The translations under genes were made by a program, and so were the position numbers. This document shows positions 8,737 to 18,134 of a DNA stretch of 64,000 bases, piece by piece (the first letter of the stretch is position 1; each line of letters opens with the position of its first letter). Source of the stretch: Akkermansiaceae bacterium. GTDB lineage: Bacteria; Verrucomicrobiota; Verrucomicrobiia; Verrucomicrobiales; Akkermansiaceae. The stretch covers positions 992,001 through 1,056,000 of the forward strand of contig CAJJBQ010000002.1 in assembly GCA_905182405.1 (NCBI GenBank), read 5' to 3'. Below the pieces are notes generated by a model. The model was not told the DNA's origin and ran no database searches. It saw only the letters and a program-made list of their open reading frames with translations.

Positions 8737-10767
8737 ATGAGCGAAACGCACCCTTTTCTGGCCGACGACTTTAAGATTCGTTGGTCCGCCCTCACGCCCG
8801 ATCACATCGAAGCTGACGTCACCCAGGCGATTGAAACCAGCAGGACAAACATCGAAAAGATCAAGTCGCAGGACCACGGAAATTTCTCCTACGAAAGCAC
8901 CTTTGGCGCTCTCGAGTCGGCCACTGAAGATCTCGATCGCAGTTGGGGACGGGTCAATCACCTTGATTCGGTCGCCAATTCCGACGCGCTCCGGGAAGCT
9001 CTCAACAAGATGCTTCCACCGGTCTCGAAATTTTCCTCCTCGATCTCGCTCGATGATCAGCTCTGGGCTGTTCTCAAAGCCTACGAGAGCTCAGATCTCT
9101 CCTCTCTTTCTGAAATCAAGAAGCGCTTCATCGAAGAAACTTGTGCCGACTTCCGCTCCTCTGGAGCCGATCTCGATCCCGAAGCGAAAAAGCGGATGGG
9201 GGAAATCAATGCCGAGCTTGCTAAAGTGACTCAAAAATTTGGCGAAAACGTCCTCGATTCTACCAAAGCATGGGAACTTTACCTCGACGATGAATTCCGC
9301 CTCGCCGGACTCCCTGATTCAGCAAAAACTGCAGCCGCTGAGGATGCCAAGTCGAAAAAAAAAGAAGGCCAGTGGCGCTTCAGCATGCAGCACCCTTCCA
9401 TGATGCCCGTGATGCAACACGCGGACGACGAAGCTCTCCGTAAAGAGATGTGGGAAGGCTCCTGCACCATCGGACACGGTGGGGATCATGAAAACGGCGA
9501 CCTCGTTTGGGAGATCCTTCGACTTCGTGATGAAAAAGCCAAGCTTCTAGGCTTCGACAGCTTCGCCGACCTAATTCTCGAACGACGCATGGCCCAGAGC
9601 GGCGCGAAGGCCCTCAAGTTCACCGAAGACTTCCACGAGCAAATCCTCTCTCGTTTCCATCAGGACATCGAGGAACTTCAGACATACAAAGCCGAGAAAA
9701 CAAACAAAGAAAAAGGACCTCTCGAGCCCTGGGAAACCACTTACTGGGCTGAGAAGCGCCGGAAGGAGCTCTTTGATTTCGACGACGAAGCCCTACGCCC
9801 TTACTTCCCCGTCGAGCAGGTGATGGAAGGGCTCTTTTCCCTAACCTCCCGCCTTTTCGGCATCCGTATTTCCGACTCCGCAGCAGAAGCCTGGGACGAC
9901 GACGTCACTTTCTACGAGATTCATGACACTCAAAGCGACGAGCATCTTGGCTCCTTCTACGCCGACTGGCACCCACGCGACTCCAAGCGCAGCGGAGCTT
10001 GGATGAACTATCTCAAAACCGGTCTCCCCTCTCCCCGCACTCCGCATCTTGGATTGATCTGTGGGAACATGACCAAGCCCACCGGCGACAAACCGGCCCT
10101 CCTCACCCATCGCGAAGTAGAGACCGTATTTCACGAGTTTGGGCACTTGCTACATCACTTGCTTTCCGACGTCGAAATCAAGTCACTCGCTGGAGTAAAT
10201 GTGCCTTGGGATTTCGTCGAACTCCCGTCACAAATCATGGAGAACTTCTGCTGGGATCGGGGATCACTCGACTTCTTCGCGAAGCACTACGAAACAGGCG
10301 AAACCATCCCTGATGAACTTTTCGACAAAATGGTGGCGGCCCGAAATTACATGTCGGCCTCCGGCTTCATGCGTCAACTCTCCGTTGGAAAGCTAGATCT
10401 CGAACTGCACGCTCACTATTCGAAATACGAGGGCCGTGATCTCGACGGTGTCGATCGAGAAATCCTTGCCAGTTACAAGACGCCCCTCGCGACGCCAAAC
10501 CCCACAATGGCGCGTGCCTTAAATCATCTCTTTTCTGATCCCTTGGGTTACGCCGCCGGCTACTATTCCTACAAATGGGCCGAGGTCCTCGATGCCGATG
10601 CCTTCACCCGCTTCCGCAAGGAAGGCGTCTTAAACTCCGAAACAGGCCATTCCTTCCGGAAGGAAATCCTTTCAAAAGGAAACTCCCGTCCCGTCGAAGA
10701 ATCTTATCACGCCTTCATGGGACGTGAACCGGACCAAGCGGCACTGCTGGAGCGAAGCGGCCTCTAA
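8737..10767 (+). CDS. prlC: Oligopeptidase A (M3 family zinc metallopeptidase)
   Basis: 676 residues with no signal peptide. The zinc site is complete: H466-E-F-G-H470 and Glu495 in DFVELPSQ, 29 residues after the first His as in thimet-oligopeptidase relatives. C-terminal DPLGYAAGYYSYKWAEVL is the conserved M3 tail motif. The enzyme degrades short cytoplasmic peptides, including cleaved signal peptides. Monocistronic as far as seen. Confidence 0.92.
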   Translation: MSETHPFLADDFKIRWSALTPDHIEADVTQAIETSRTNIEKIKSQDHGNFSYESTFGALESATEDLDRSWGRVNHLDSVANSDALREALNKMLPPVSKFSSSISLDDQLWAVLKAYESSDLSSLSEIKKRFIEETCADFRSSGADLDPEAKKRMGEINAELAKVTQKFGENVLDSTKAWELYLDDEFRLAGLPDSAKTAAAEDAKSKKKEGQWRFSMQHPSMMPVMQHADDEALRKEMWEGSCTIGHGGDHENGDLVWEILRLRDEKAKLLGFDSFADLILERRMAQSGAKALKFTEDFHEQILSRFHQDIEELQTYKAEKTNKEKGPLEPWETTYWAEKRRKELFDFDDEALRPYFPVEQVMEGLFSLTSRLFGIRISDSAAEAWDDDVTFYEIHDTQSDEHLGSFYADWHPRDSKRSGAWMNYLKTGLPSPRTPHLGLICGNMTKPTGDKPALLTHREVETVFHEFGHLLHHLLSDVEIKSLAGVNVPWDFVELPSQIMENFCWDRGSLDFFAKHYETGETIPDELFDKMVAARNYMSASGFMRQLSVGKLDLELHAHYSKYEGRDLDGVDREILASYKTPLATPNPTMARALNHLFSDPLGYAAGYYSYKWAEVLDADAFTRFRKEGVLNSETGHSFRKEILSKGNSRPVEESYHAFMGREPDQAALLERSGL

Positions 10768-10794
10768 CCGCGGCCGTGACCTCCGGTCACATCC

Positions 10795-12222
10795 CTACTT
10801 ACCCAACACTGCAGGCACACTCGTGATTCCGTAGCGATCCACCGAACTGACTGCGACAGCATCGGGAGTTCCGCCAAGCTTTACTGATGAACCGTATGAG
10901 ACCGCCGAAAGAACCCAGCGCTTCCCATACCGGGCCTGCACCGCATATTTGGCACATCCTCGGACCCGACTCCAAGAAACGGTAACACCACCTCCACCTG
11001 CAGCCACCCGCACGGCTGGAGCGGAAGGCACAACCTTGCTCACCCAAGGCATGGGAGGCACGAGAGCAGGCTCTTGATAAATACTTTTCGCGAGTGCCTT
11101 ACTGACTCCACCACGGTTATTCACAATTGATTTAGCACTCCAAAACACGTGTCCCACATAGTTCTTCCCAATCGATCGAGAATAACTCACCTGATTAATA
11201 ATCTCGCTAACGGGCCTTCCCGGATCATCAGTTGAGTTAATTCTAGCAGAGGCAATCCCGGGCCAAACGGGCCGACTTCCTTGAGCCCTCCACCATGTGA
11301 GCAATCGTGTGTAACTCTGTGGCCCCTTAATCCGCCAATAAAGTTGTGGGGATAAGTAGTCGCACCAGCCCTTGGCCAACCACCTTCGCGAATCGGCACC
11401 AATGTGTTTATAACTGTCAATAGAGGCAGTCGTCCCCTTTGGAACTCCAGGCCTCCAAATCCCAAATGGACTGATCCCCACGCGCACCCAGGGCTTCGCC
11501 TTTTTCACATTAGAATACATGTTCTTCACAAAGCTATTCACATAATCTCTGCGCTGGGATTCCGTTTTCCCATCTGGAAAAATCTGACGAGCCTCACCCG
11601 AATTTTCGACATCGGGATAAGGGTAAAAGTAATCATCAATGTGAACGCCATCGACATCGTAACGATTCACGACATCAAGGATCACCGACATCGCACGCTG
11701 CTGGGTAAACTTACTGGACGGATCCATCCACTTGTAGGTTTTGAACTTTCGAATCACCGAGGGATGCGTCCGAGTCACATGCTTTGAAGATGCCAGAATT
11801 TTTTCGTTTGGAAGTGCCCGAAACGGGTTGAACCACGCGTGCACTTCGATCCCCCGTGCATGCGCCTGTTGAAGGCAATACGCCAGAGGATCATATCCCG
11901 AAGAGCGACCCATCGTGCCACTGATCCAGTGACTTGCTGGCTCGATTCCGGAATTGTAAACCGCGTCGGCATTAGGACGGATCTGAAAAATGAGCGCATT
12001 CATCCGCAGCTTCGCCATTTTATCGAGCATCGCCCGTAGTTCAGCCGTCTGAGTCGCTGCGCTCAACCCTTTATTACTGGGCCAATCGATATTGTAAACA
12101 CAGGCCGACCAAGCGCCTCGAAACTCACGAGGAATCATCGGGGCCCGCTCTCGCGAAGGTTTATAACTTTGCCCGAAGGCAATGGCGGAGAATAACAAGG
12201 GTAAGATGGCCCGAAAGAGCAT
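10795..12222 (-). CDS. Secreted GHL10-type glycoside hydrolase (YngK-like)
   Basis: 475 residues from the ATG (a GTG five codons upstream is the alternative). N-terminal signal peptide (LFRAILPLLFSAIAFGQS), then a TIM-barrel of the GHL10 family: EFRGAWSACVYNIDWPS, IFQIRPNADAVY, ARGIEVHAWFNPFRA and DGVHIDDYFYPYPD with the expected acidic cluster. The last ~90 residues look like a fibronectin-III-like module. Family members are extracytoplasmic and linked to polysaccharide or peptidoglycan breakdown; the substrate is not known. Confidence 0.85.
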   Translation of the reverse strand: MLFRAILPLLFSAIAFGQSYKPSRERAPMIPREFRGAWSACVYNIDWPSNKGLSAATQTAELRAMLDKMAKLRMNALIFQIRPNADAVYNSGIEPASHWISGTMGRSSGYDPLAYCLQQAHARGIEVHAWFNPFRALPNEKILASSKHVTRTHPSVIRKFKTYKWMDPSSKFTQQRAMSVILDVVNRYDVDGVHIDDYFYPYPDVENSGEARQIFPDGKTESQRRDYVNSFVKNMYSNVKKAKPWVRVGISPFGIWRPGVPKGTTASIDSYKHIGADSRRWLAKGWCDYLSPQLYWRIKGPQSYTRLLTWWRAQGSRPVWPGIASARINSTDDPGRPVSEIINQVSYSRSIGKNYVGHVFWSAKSIVNNRGGVSKALAKSIYQEPALVPPMPWVSKVVPSAPAVRVAAGGGGVTVSWSRVRGCAKYAVQARYGKRWVLSAVSYGSSVKLGGTPDAVAVSSVDRYGITSVPAVLGK

Positions 12223-12345
12223 GACCCAATATTTCACGTCCCTTAAACAATCTCAAGCGAGAAGAGATATACGGCCTTAGAATGACTGCCATTCGCACTT
12301 CCGCGTAACCTTCGCTATACAAATTCTCCATTTACCCTTAAAGAA

Positions 12346-13230
12346 ATGCCCATGTTCGCAGGCACATTTACCGCTCTCATCACTCCCTTCCGCGATGGCC
12401 GACTGGATCACGAGGCATTTAAAGCCCTCATCGATCGTCAGGTTACAGCTGGCATTACTGGAATCGTCCCCGTGGGCACGACCGGAGAATCCCCCACTCT
12501 GAATCCTGATGAGCATCTGGAAGTGATCAAGGCAGCCGTCGAATTTGCCGATGGCCGCACCCTAGTCGTGGCCGGATCGGGTGCGAATTCTACCTCCGAA
12601 GCAATCCATCTGACCGAAGCTGCAGAAAAGGCGGGCGCGAATGCCTCTCTCCAAGTCTGCCCTTACTACAATAAACCCTCACAGGAAGGCCTCTATCAAC
12701 ACTACAAGGCAGTTGCCGAAAACACCGGCCTGCCCATTATGCTCTACTCCGTTCCCGGCCGCTCGGTGATCGAGATTGGAATCGAAACCGTCGCCCGCCT
12801 TGCCAATGATTGCGAAAATATCGTCGCCAACAAAGAAGCCGGCGGATCTGTCGAGCGCGTCAATCAACTCATGCAAGCCGTCCCCCAGAATTTCCAAATC
12901 CTCTCCGGCGACGATCCTCTCACTCTCCCCTTCATGTCTTGTGGCGCTGTCGGCCTCGTCAGCGTGGCCGCGAACTTGATTCCCGCAGTAATGGTCAACC
13001 TCGTCTCGCTCTGCCTCGATGGACAGTTCGTCGAAGCGCGCGAAGTGCAGAAGCGCTACTACCCTCTTCTTTCCGGCCTCATGGGACTCGACACCAATCC
13101 TGTCCCGATCAAGTCAGCCGTCGCTCTTCAGGGACATTGTGGCGACGAAATTCGCCTCCCGCTCGTCAATCTCACTCCCGAGAAAACCGAGCAACTAAAA
13201 CAGCTCCTGAAGACATACGCTCTTCTGTAA
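12346..13230 (+). CDS. dapA: 4-hydroxy-tetrahydrodipicolinate synthase
   Basis: 294 residues. Condenses pyruvate with aspartate semialdehyde in lysine and diaminopimelate synthesis. Motifs: GTTGESPTL, the tyrosine-bearing CPYYNKP, YSVPGR and the Schiff-base Lys163 in NKEAGG. Length and spacing are those of the family. It is 41 bp upstream of queE on the same strand. Confidence 0.93.
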   Translation: MPMFAGTFTALITPFRDGRLDHEAFKALIDRQVTAGITGIVPVGTTGESPTLNPDEHLEVIKAAVEFADGRTLVVAGSGANSTSEAIHLTEAAEKAGANASLQVCPYYNKPSQEGLYQHYKAVAENTGLPIMLYSVPGRSVIEIGIETVARLANDCENIVANKEAGGSVERVNQLMQAVPQNFQILSGDDPLTLPFMSCGAVGLVSVAANLIPAVMVNLVSLCLDGQFVEAREVQKRYYPLLSGLMGLDTNPVPIKSAVALQGHCGDEIRLPLVNLTPEKTEQLKQLLKTYALL

Positions 13231-13271
13231 ACTCTGAGTCCTAATCCAGAAACTCTAATCCAGACTCTGGA

Positions 13272-14003
13272 ATGAAACTGGCCCGCATACCCGATGGCTC
13301 CCCGGAGCTCTTCCACACCCTCCAAGGTGAGGGACCAACGCTTGGTGCGCCCGCTGTCTTCCTCCGACTTTCCCTTTGCAATCTCCACTGCCAGTGGTGC
13401 GATACCCCCTACACTTGGAATTGGGAAAAGACGCCATGGAAACACCACGACGGAATCAAGTTTTCAAAATCGGAGCAAATCCTCGAGCTCTCTCCTGCCG
13501 AAATTGCCCCCCTCATTTCCGACTTCGATTGCGACCGACTGGTCCTCACCGGGGGTGAACCACTCCTTCAGCAAAGCGAACTCACCGAGCTGCTCCACCT
13601 TCTTCCCAAAATCCCACACATCGAGGTCGAAACAAATGGCAGTCAGATTCCCGATGATACTTTCATTTCGATGCCAACCCAGTTCAACGTCTCACCCAAA
13701 CTCTCGAACTCCGGGATGACCAAAAGCCTGCGTCTGAATCCAGAGGCCCTCTACCTTTTCTCCTCGCTTCCTAACGCGATCTTCAAGTTCGTCCTCTCCT
13801 CAGAAAACGATCTCGAAGAAATCCAATCGCTTCAAGAGCGCTTCGAAATCCCCGCTTCCCGCATCTTTCTCATGCCCGAAGGACGCAGTCCTGAAGAAAC
13901 CTCACAGAAGTCTCTCTGGCTCGCCGATCTCTGCCGCGATCAAGGCTACCGTTTCACTCCCCGCCTCCACGTCCTCCTTTGGGGGGATAAACGGGGGAAA
14001 TAA
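13272..14003 (+). CDS. queE: 7-carboxy-7-deazaguanine synthase (radical SAM)
   Basis: 243 residues. The radical-SAM cluster motif is C36-x3-C40-x2-C43 (CNLHCQWCDTPYTWNW), preceded by the substrate motif FHTLQGEGPTLG and followed by LVLTGGEPLLQ and IEVETNG. It makes the ring-contracted queuosine precursor from carboxy-tetrahydropterin. No queC, queD or queF is adjacent. Confidence 0.93.
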   Translation: MKLARIPDGSPELFHTLQGEGPTLGAPAVFLRLSLCNLHCQWCDTPYTWNWEKTPWKHHDGIKFSKSEQILELSPAEIAPLISDFDCDRLVLTGGEPLLQQSELTELLHLLPKIPHIEVETNGSQIPDDTFISMPTQFNVSPKLSNSGMTKSLRLNPEALYLFSSLPNAIFKFVLSSENDLEEIQSLQERFEIPASRIFLMPEGRSPEETSQKSLWLADLCRDQGYRFTPRLHVLLWGDKRGK

Positions 14004-14060
14004 GGACATTTTTTCTACAACTTTACGCTTCTGAGCGGGTTTCCTAATCTAAATACGCTT

Positions 14061-14465
14061 ATGAAAAATCACCTTCCACCCGATTTTGATGATGAACTTG
14101 ATGGCGACGCCGTCTGGAATCTTATCGACCAATCCTCTACCTTGGAACCCTCGGGAAGCTTTACTCAGGACACTTTGCGCCGTGCCCGGCTTGAGGAAAG
14201 CGAGAAAACATCGTGGTGGCAGAAGATTTTCTCCCCTGCCGGACTAGTCTCCCTCTCAGGCACCGCAATAGCGGCCCTTGCCCTCATGGTCGCTCTCAAA
14301 GCCGACCCAACTCCGGTGACGCCTTCGCCCGTTACCAATAACGAGCCCGCACCCACAGAAGAATGGAGCGAGCTTGAAGACCAACTCGCCAGCGCCCTTC
14401 TCGTGACTGCCAGCGAAGACCCCTCACTCTTTTCCGACGAAGAACTCGTCGCCCTTCTTTTTTAA
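14061..14465 (+). CDS. Hypothetical single-pass membrane protein
   Basis: 134 residues with an acidic N-terminus, one membrane segment (LVSLSGTAIAALALMVAL, about 70-87), a proline/threonine-rich linker and an acidic C-terminus. The layout resembles small membrane proteins (possibly anti-sigma-like) found upstream of DUF1549 genes in this phylum, but no zinc-binding motif is present. It is 13 bp from the DUF1549 gene and probably co-transcribed. Confidence 0.6.
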   Translation: MKNHLPPDFDDELDGDAVWNLIDQSSTLEPSGSFTQDTLRRARLEESEKTSWWQKIFSPAGLVSLSGTAIAALALMVALKADPTPVTPSPVTNNEPAPTEEWSELEDQLASALLVTASEDPSLFSDEELVALLF

Positions 14466-14478
14466 CCCCCCTATTTCC

Positions 14479-16518
14479 GTGAAAACCCTTCCACTTTTCC
14501 TCCTCATCCCCGCCCTCCAGGCCTCTCCTCTTTCCTTAGAGGTGGTGAAGAACACTGCCCGGGAAATCGACGAGATCCTCGGCCTCGGCCAGCGGGAACA
14601 AAAGATCACTCCGAATGACCTCGTCGACGATCCAGCCTTCCTCCGCCGTTCCTATTTGAATATCGCCGGTCGCCTCCCTTCTCACGAAGAAGCGGAAACC
14701 TTCCTCGACTCCACCGACGCTGACAAGCGCGGCCACCTCACCGAACACCTTGCAAATTCACCGGGCCTCAAGTCGCGCCTTTTTAATTATTGGGCAGACC
14801 TCCTTCGTCTCCAGACAAATGAAGAAGCTTCCGGCCTTGGTTGGCATGTCTGGCTCCGCAATGCTGTCGATACGAACATGCCTTACGACAAGATGGTCAA
14901 CTCTATGCTGTCCGCCGATGGACACATCGCCGAAGACCCCGCTGCGGGTTACTACCTCCGGGATCGTGGCATGCTCCTCGATAATGTTTCCAACACCGTC
15001 CAAGTTTTCCTCGGTCACCAAATCGGATGTGCCCAGTGTCACGACCATCCCTTCGACACGTTCACCCAGATGGACTACTACCAGCTGGCCTCCTTCCTGG
15101 GTGGAACCGACTACCGCTTCGCTGGCACCCGCGACAAGGTCCGTGAGGTGATGGGCGTCGACCCCACAAAGCGTCCCGACCTAAGCAGAATGTCGCAGAA
15201 AGATCGCCGCAAGACCCTTGCTAAAATGAAGAAGAAGGGCAGCAGCATGCGCCAGGAAGCGAAGGACATTGCCAGCCTCTTCCGCTACCACAATCGCAAC
15301 GCCCTAACCACGAATACCAGCAGGCAGCTCAAGCTCCCGGAGGACTATAAATATGAGGACGGAATTCCCGGAGAGGCCATCAAGCCCCGCACTATCTTTG
15401 GTGACAAGCTCGACAACGTCCCGCCCGAGAAGCGCAAGGATGCTTTTGCCAACTGGGTGACCGCCAAACAAAACCCATTCTTCACCAAGGTCATCGCAAA
15501 CCGCCTGTGGGCCTACGTCTTTGGTGCCGGTGTCGTCCCTGAACTCGATAACTGGAGTAACTCAGCCAAGCCTCTCTATCCCGAACTCATGGAGACTCTC
15601 GAGACCGCGATGAAGATGACCGACTACGACGTCCCAGAGTTCCTCCGCATCCTCTACCATACCGAGCTCTTTCAACGTGAAGCCTCCGCGACCGATCCTA
15701 TTCAGGGGGCCGCCTTCCACTTCTCCGGACCAATTCTCCGCCGCATGAGCGCCGAGGAAATTCGTGACTCATTTGTCACTCTCAGCTCGGGCGTCGTCGA
15801 TGACAACATCAATACCGGACTCGAATCAGCATGGACAGAATATGCTGACTCCTACACCTTCCTCATGAACGCTTCCGCTAAGGAAATCCGCGAGATCGAT
15901 GAAATCAACGACGGAGCAGAAGTAGCGCGCCGCCAGGCCCAAGCCGATGGCGCCAAAATCCGCACCGCGATTCGCGAAGCAAAGGAAGCCGGTGACACCA
16001 AAAAAATGCAACGACTTTATGCCAAGGCAAAAGAGCTTCGCGAGAAGATCGGCAAAAAGGGTAAGCGCTATGGCATGGACAACGAAGCTTATGAGATGGC
16101 CAGTGCCGCTATTTCACGACGCGCCCCTCGTGGCAAAGCTTCCTACTCGCAATTCGAAATGCGTGCTTCGGAAATCCCCGCGCCTGCGCGAGGCAACACC
16201 TTCGTTCGTGAGTTCGGTGCATCCGATCGCGAGACGCCTAACGCAGCCCACACCAAGGCCACCGTCCCGCAGACCCTCCGCCTCCTCAACGGCATCGAGA
16301 CCGCTCTCCTGACTTCGAAGAAAAACCAATTCTCCAAGTCCGTCATGAAGATCGAATCTCCCGAGGAGCGCCTCGAATTCCTCTTCCTCTCGCTCTATTC
16401 CGCAAAACCTACCACTCAAGAAAAAGAAGCCTTTCTCCCCGAAGTCCAGACCATCAACGGCACCGCCATCCTCGCGCGGGCCATGATCACCTCCAACCGC
16501 TTCCTCTTCGTCCAGTAA
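14479..16518 (+). CDS. DUF1549/DUF1553 secreted protein
   Basis: 679 residues with a GTG start and a signal peptide (LPLFLLIPALQA). DUF1549 spans about 25-220, including the haem-like CAQCHDHPFD; DUF1553 follows (NPFFTKVIANRLWAYVFGAGVV, ISRR, TPQTLRLLNG-like). Unlike the paralogue at 44928 it has no N-terminal cytochrome domain, and it carries a charged coiled-coil insertion (about 470-540). These proteins are encoded with DUF1501 partners, as here; function is unknown, but a role in degradation of complex polymers has been suggested for such loci. Confidence 0.85.
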   Translation: MKTLPLFLLIPALQASPLSLEVVKNTAREIDEILGLGQREQKITPNDLVDDPAFLRRSYLNIAGRLPSHEEAETFLDSTDADKRGHLTEHLANSPGLKSRLFNYWADLLRLQTNEEASGLGWHVWLRNAVDTNMPYDKMVNSMLSADGHIAEDPAAGYYLRDRGMLLDNVSNTVQVFLGHQIGCAQCHDHPFDTFTQMDYYQLASFLGGTDYRFAGTRDKVREVMGVDPTKRPDLSRMSQKDRRKTLAKMKKKGSSMRQEAKDIASLFRYHNRNALTTNTSRQLKLPEDYKYEDGIPGEAIKPRTIFGDKLDNVPPEKRKDAFANWVTAKQNPFFTKVIANRLWAYVFGAGVVPELDNWSNSAKPLYPELMETLETAMKMTDYDVPEFLRILYHTELFQREASATDPIQGAAFHFSGPILRRMSAEEIRDSFVTLSSGVVDDNINTGLESAWTEYADSYTFLMNASAKEIREIDEINDGAEVARRQAQADGAKIRTAIREAKEAGDTKKMQRLYAKAKELREKIGKKGKRYGMDNEAYEMASAAISRRAPRGKASYSQFEMRASEIPAPARGNTFVREFGASDRETPNAAHTKATVPQTLRLLNGIETALLTSKKNQFSKSVMKIESPEERLEFLFLSLYSAKPTTQEKEAFLPEVQTINGTAILARAMITSNRFLFVQ

Positions 16519-16525
16519 CCTCTGC

Positions 16526-16549
16526 CCGTAGCAGAGGCTCTCAGCCTCT
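16526..16549 (+). repeat. 24-nt hairpin repeat, copy 1
   Basis: CCGTAGCAGAG followed by a hairpin, AGAGGCT-CTC-AGCCTCT, 7 bp after the DUF1549 stop. A second copy on the other strand at 38208-38231 differs at only two positions, which are paired in the stem and change together (G-C to A-T). This covariation supports selection for the structure. Confidence 0.6.
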
Positions 16550-16595
16550 GACCCTCAGCCAAGTTTCGTCCCTTTCAACCTTCAGCCCTAGAAAA

Positions 16596-17909
16596 ATGAA
16601 TCCATTCAACCAACTCGACGATCTCAACCGCCGCGAGTTCCTCTCCAACACCGCCCGCACCGCCTTCGGCGTAACTCTCGGTGGAGCCTCCACATCTTGG
16701 TTTAATTCGGCCGAAGCGGCGGAAGTCATCGCTGGCTCAAAAGGCAAGGCCAAGAACGTCATCTACCTCTACATGGCCGGTGGCATGACCCACATCGACA
16801 CCTTCGACCCCAAGCCCGACGCCCCCTCGAATATCCGTGGCCCTCTCAAGCCCATCGGCACCAATGTCTCCGGCATCATGCTCGGCCAGCATCTCGTACA
16901 GACTGCCAAGCACGTCGATAAGATGGCTATCGTTCGTTCGATGAACTCCACGCAGGGAGCGCACGCGCAGGGTAACTATAACATCCATACTTCCTACACC
17001 CAGCGGGCATCGATCACTCACCCTTCAATGGGATCCTGGGCCAACCAACTCGACCCCGGTCGCATGGGCGGAACCCTCCCTCCCTTTGTCACCGTCCAGA
17101 CTGGCAATCGCCATCCTGGTGCCGGATTCTTTGAACCTTCATTCTCCCCTCTCCCCATCGGAGATGCCCAGTCTGGCCTTCAAAATTCTAAACGTCGCAA
17201 GGACATCTCCGAAGCTCAGTTCAATCGCCAACTCGCTCTACGCTCCAAGCTCGATGGCGAGTTCATGGAACGCTTCAGCAAGGGACAGCGCAACGTCCGC
17301 GCCTACAATGAAATGTTCGATAACGCGGTCAGCCTGATGAAGTCCAAAGACCTCGAAGCGTTCGACCTCTCCAAAGAACCAGAGGCCGCTCACGCACTCT
17401 ATGGCACCGAGAAATTCTCAAAAGGCGTCCTCCTTGCTCGTCGGCTTGTGGAGCATGGAGTCCGCTTTGTCGAAGTCGGCTTCGGCGGATTCGATTGGCA
17501 CTCCGACGCCTTTACCAAGGCCGACGAAATGCTTCCCGTCCTCGACCGTGCCTATGCTGCGCTCCTACACGATCTCGAAATCAAAGGCCTTCTCGATACC
17601 ACCATGGTTGTCATCGCCACCGAGTTTGGCCGCACGCCAAAAATCGATGACGATGCCGGCCGGAATCACTTCCCAAAAGCCTTCTCCTTCGCCCTCGCCG
17701 GCGCCGGAATCAAAGGCGGAACCGTCTACGGAGAAACCGACGAAACGGCTTCGAACGTCATCACCAAGAAAACCAGTCCTGCAGACTTCAACGCGACCAT
17801 CGCCACCGCCATGGGGCTCGACTACGATGAAGTCGTCATGTCCCCCTCCAAGCGTCCCTTCCGCATGGGCGGCGAAAAGGGCAAGCCGATCATAGACGTT
17901 CTCGCCTAA
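16596..17909 (+). CDS. DUF1501 family protein (Tat-exported, sulfatase-fold)
   Basis: 437 residues. The N-terminus has a twin-arginine signal (NRREFLSNTARTAFG), then the DUF1501 pattern: VIYLYMAGGMTHIDTFDPKP, the VRSM..TQGAHAQGNYNIHT block, VEVGFGGFDWHSD and VIATEFGRTPKI. DUF1501 belongs to the alkaline-phosphatase/sulfatase superfamily and is found with DUF1549 genes. It lies 77 bp after its partner, with the hairpin repeat between. Confidence 0.87.
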   Translation: MNPFNQLDDLNRREFLSNTARTAFGVTLGGASTSWFNSAEAAEVIAGSKGKAKNVIYLYMAGGMTHIDTFDPKPDAPSNIRGPLKPIGTNVSGIMLGQHLVQTAKHVDKMAIVRSMNSTQGAHAQGNYNIHTSYTQRASITHPSMGSWANQLDPGRMGGTLPPFVTVQTGNRHPGAGFFEPSFSPLPIGDAQSGLQNSKRRKDISEAQFNRQLALRSKLDGEFMERFSKGQRNVRAYNEMFDNAVSLMKSKDLEAFDLSKEPEAAHALYGTEKFSKGVLLARRLVEHGVRFVEVGFGGFDWHSDAFTKADEMLPVLDRAYAALLHDLEIKGLLDTTMVVIATEFGRTPKIDDDAGRNHFPKAFSFALAGAGIKGGTVYGETDETASNVITKKTSPADFNATIATAMGLDYDEVVMSPSKRPFRMGGEKGKPIIDVLA

Positions 17910-18055
17910 CTCAGGGAGTTAGCTCATATATCATAACCTCCCACAAAGTAGATTCTCGCTAGTCTACTCTCAATGGAACTTGTTAGCAGGCTCTCTGGAA
18001 TATCGACTCGAGTCGATCCAGCCAAATTTAATAAGAAAATTGCGACATTCGTGAT

Positions 18056-18133
18056 AACCCCCTTTCGCCCCCTCCGCTCCGGTCCAAAGGCGCCTTCAAA
18101 GCCCTCCCGCCAAAAGCAAATTCCTAGCAGTAA
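18056..18133 (+). repeat. Dispersed 78-bp repeat, copy 1
   Basis: Starts AACCCCCTTTCGCCCCCTCC and ends CAAATTCCTAGCAGTAA, identical over 78 bp to copy 2 at 20731-20808; copy 3 at 21750-21830 is close. All three read in the same direction. This copy ends 1 bp before the sulfatase ATG, so it forms the immediate upstream region of that gene. Confidence 0.9.
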
Positions 18134-18134
18134 A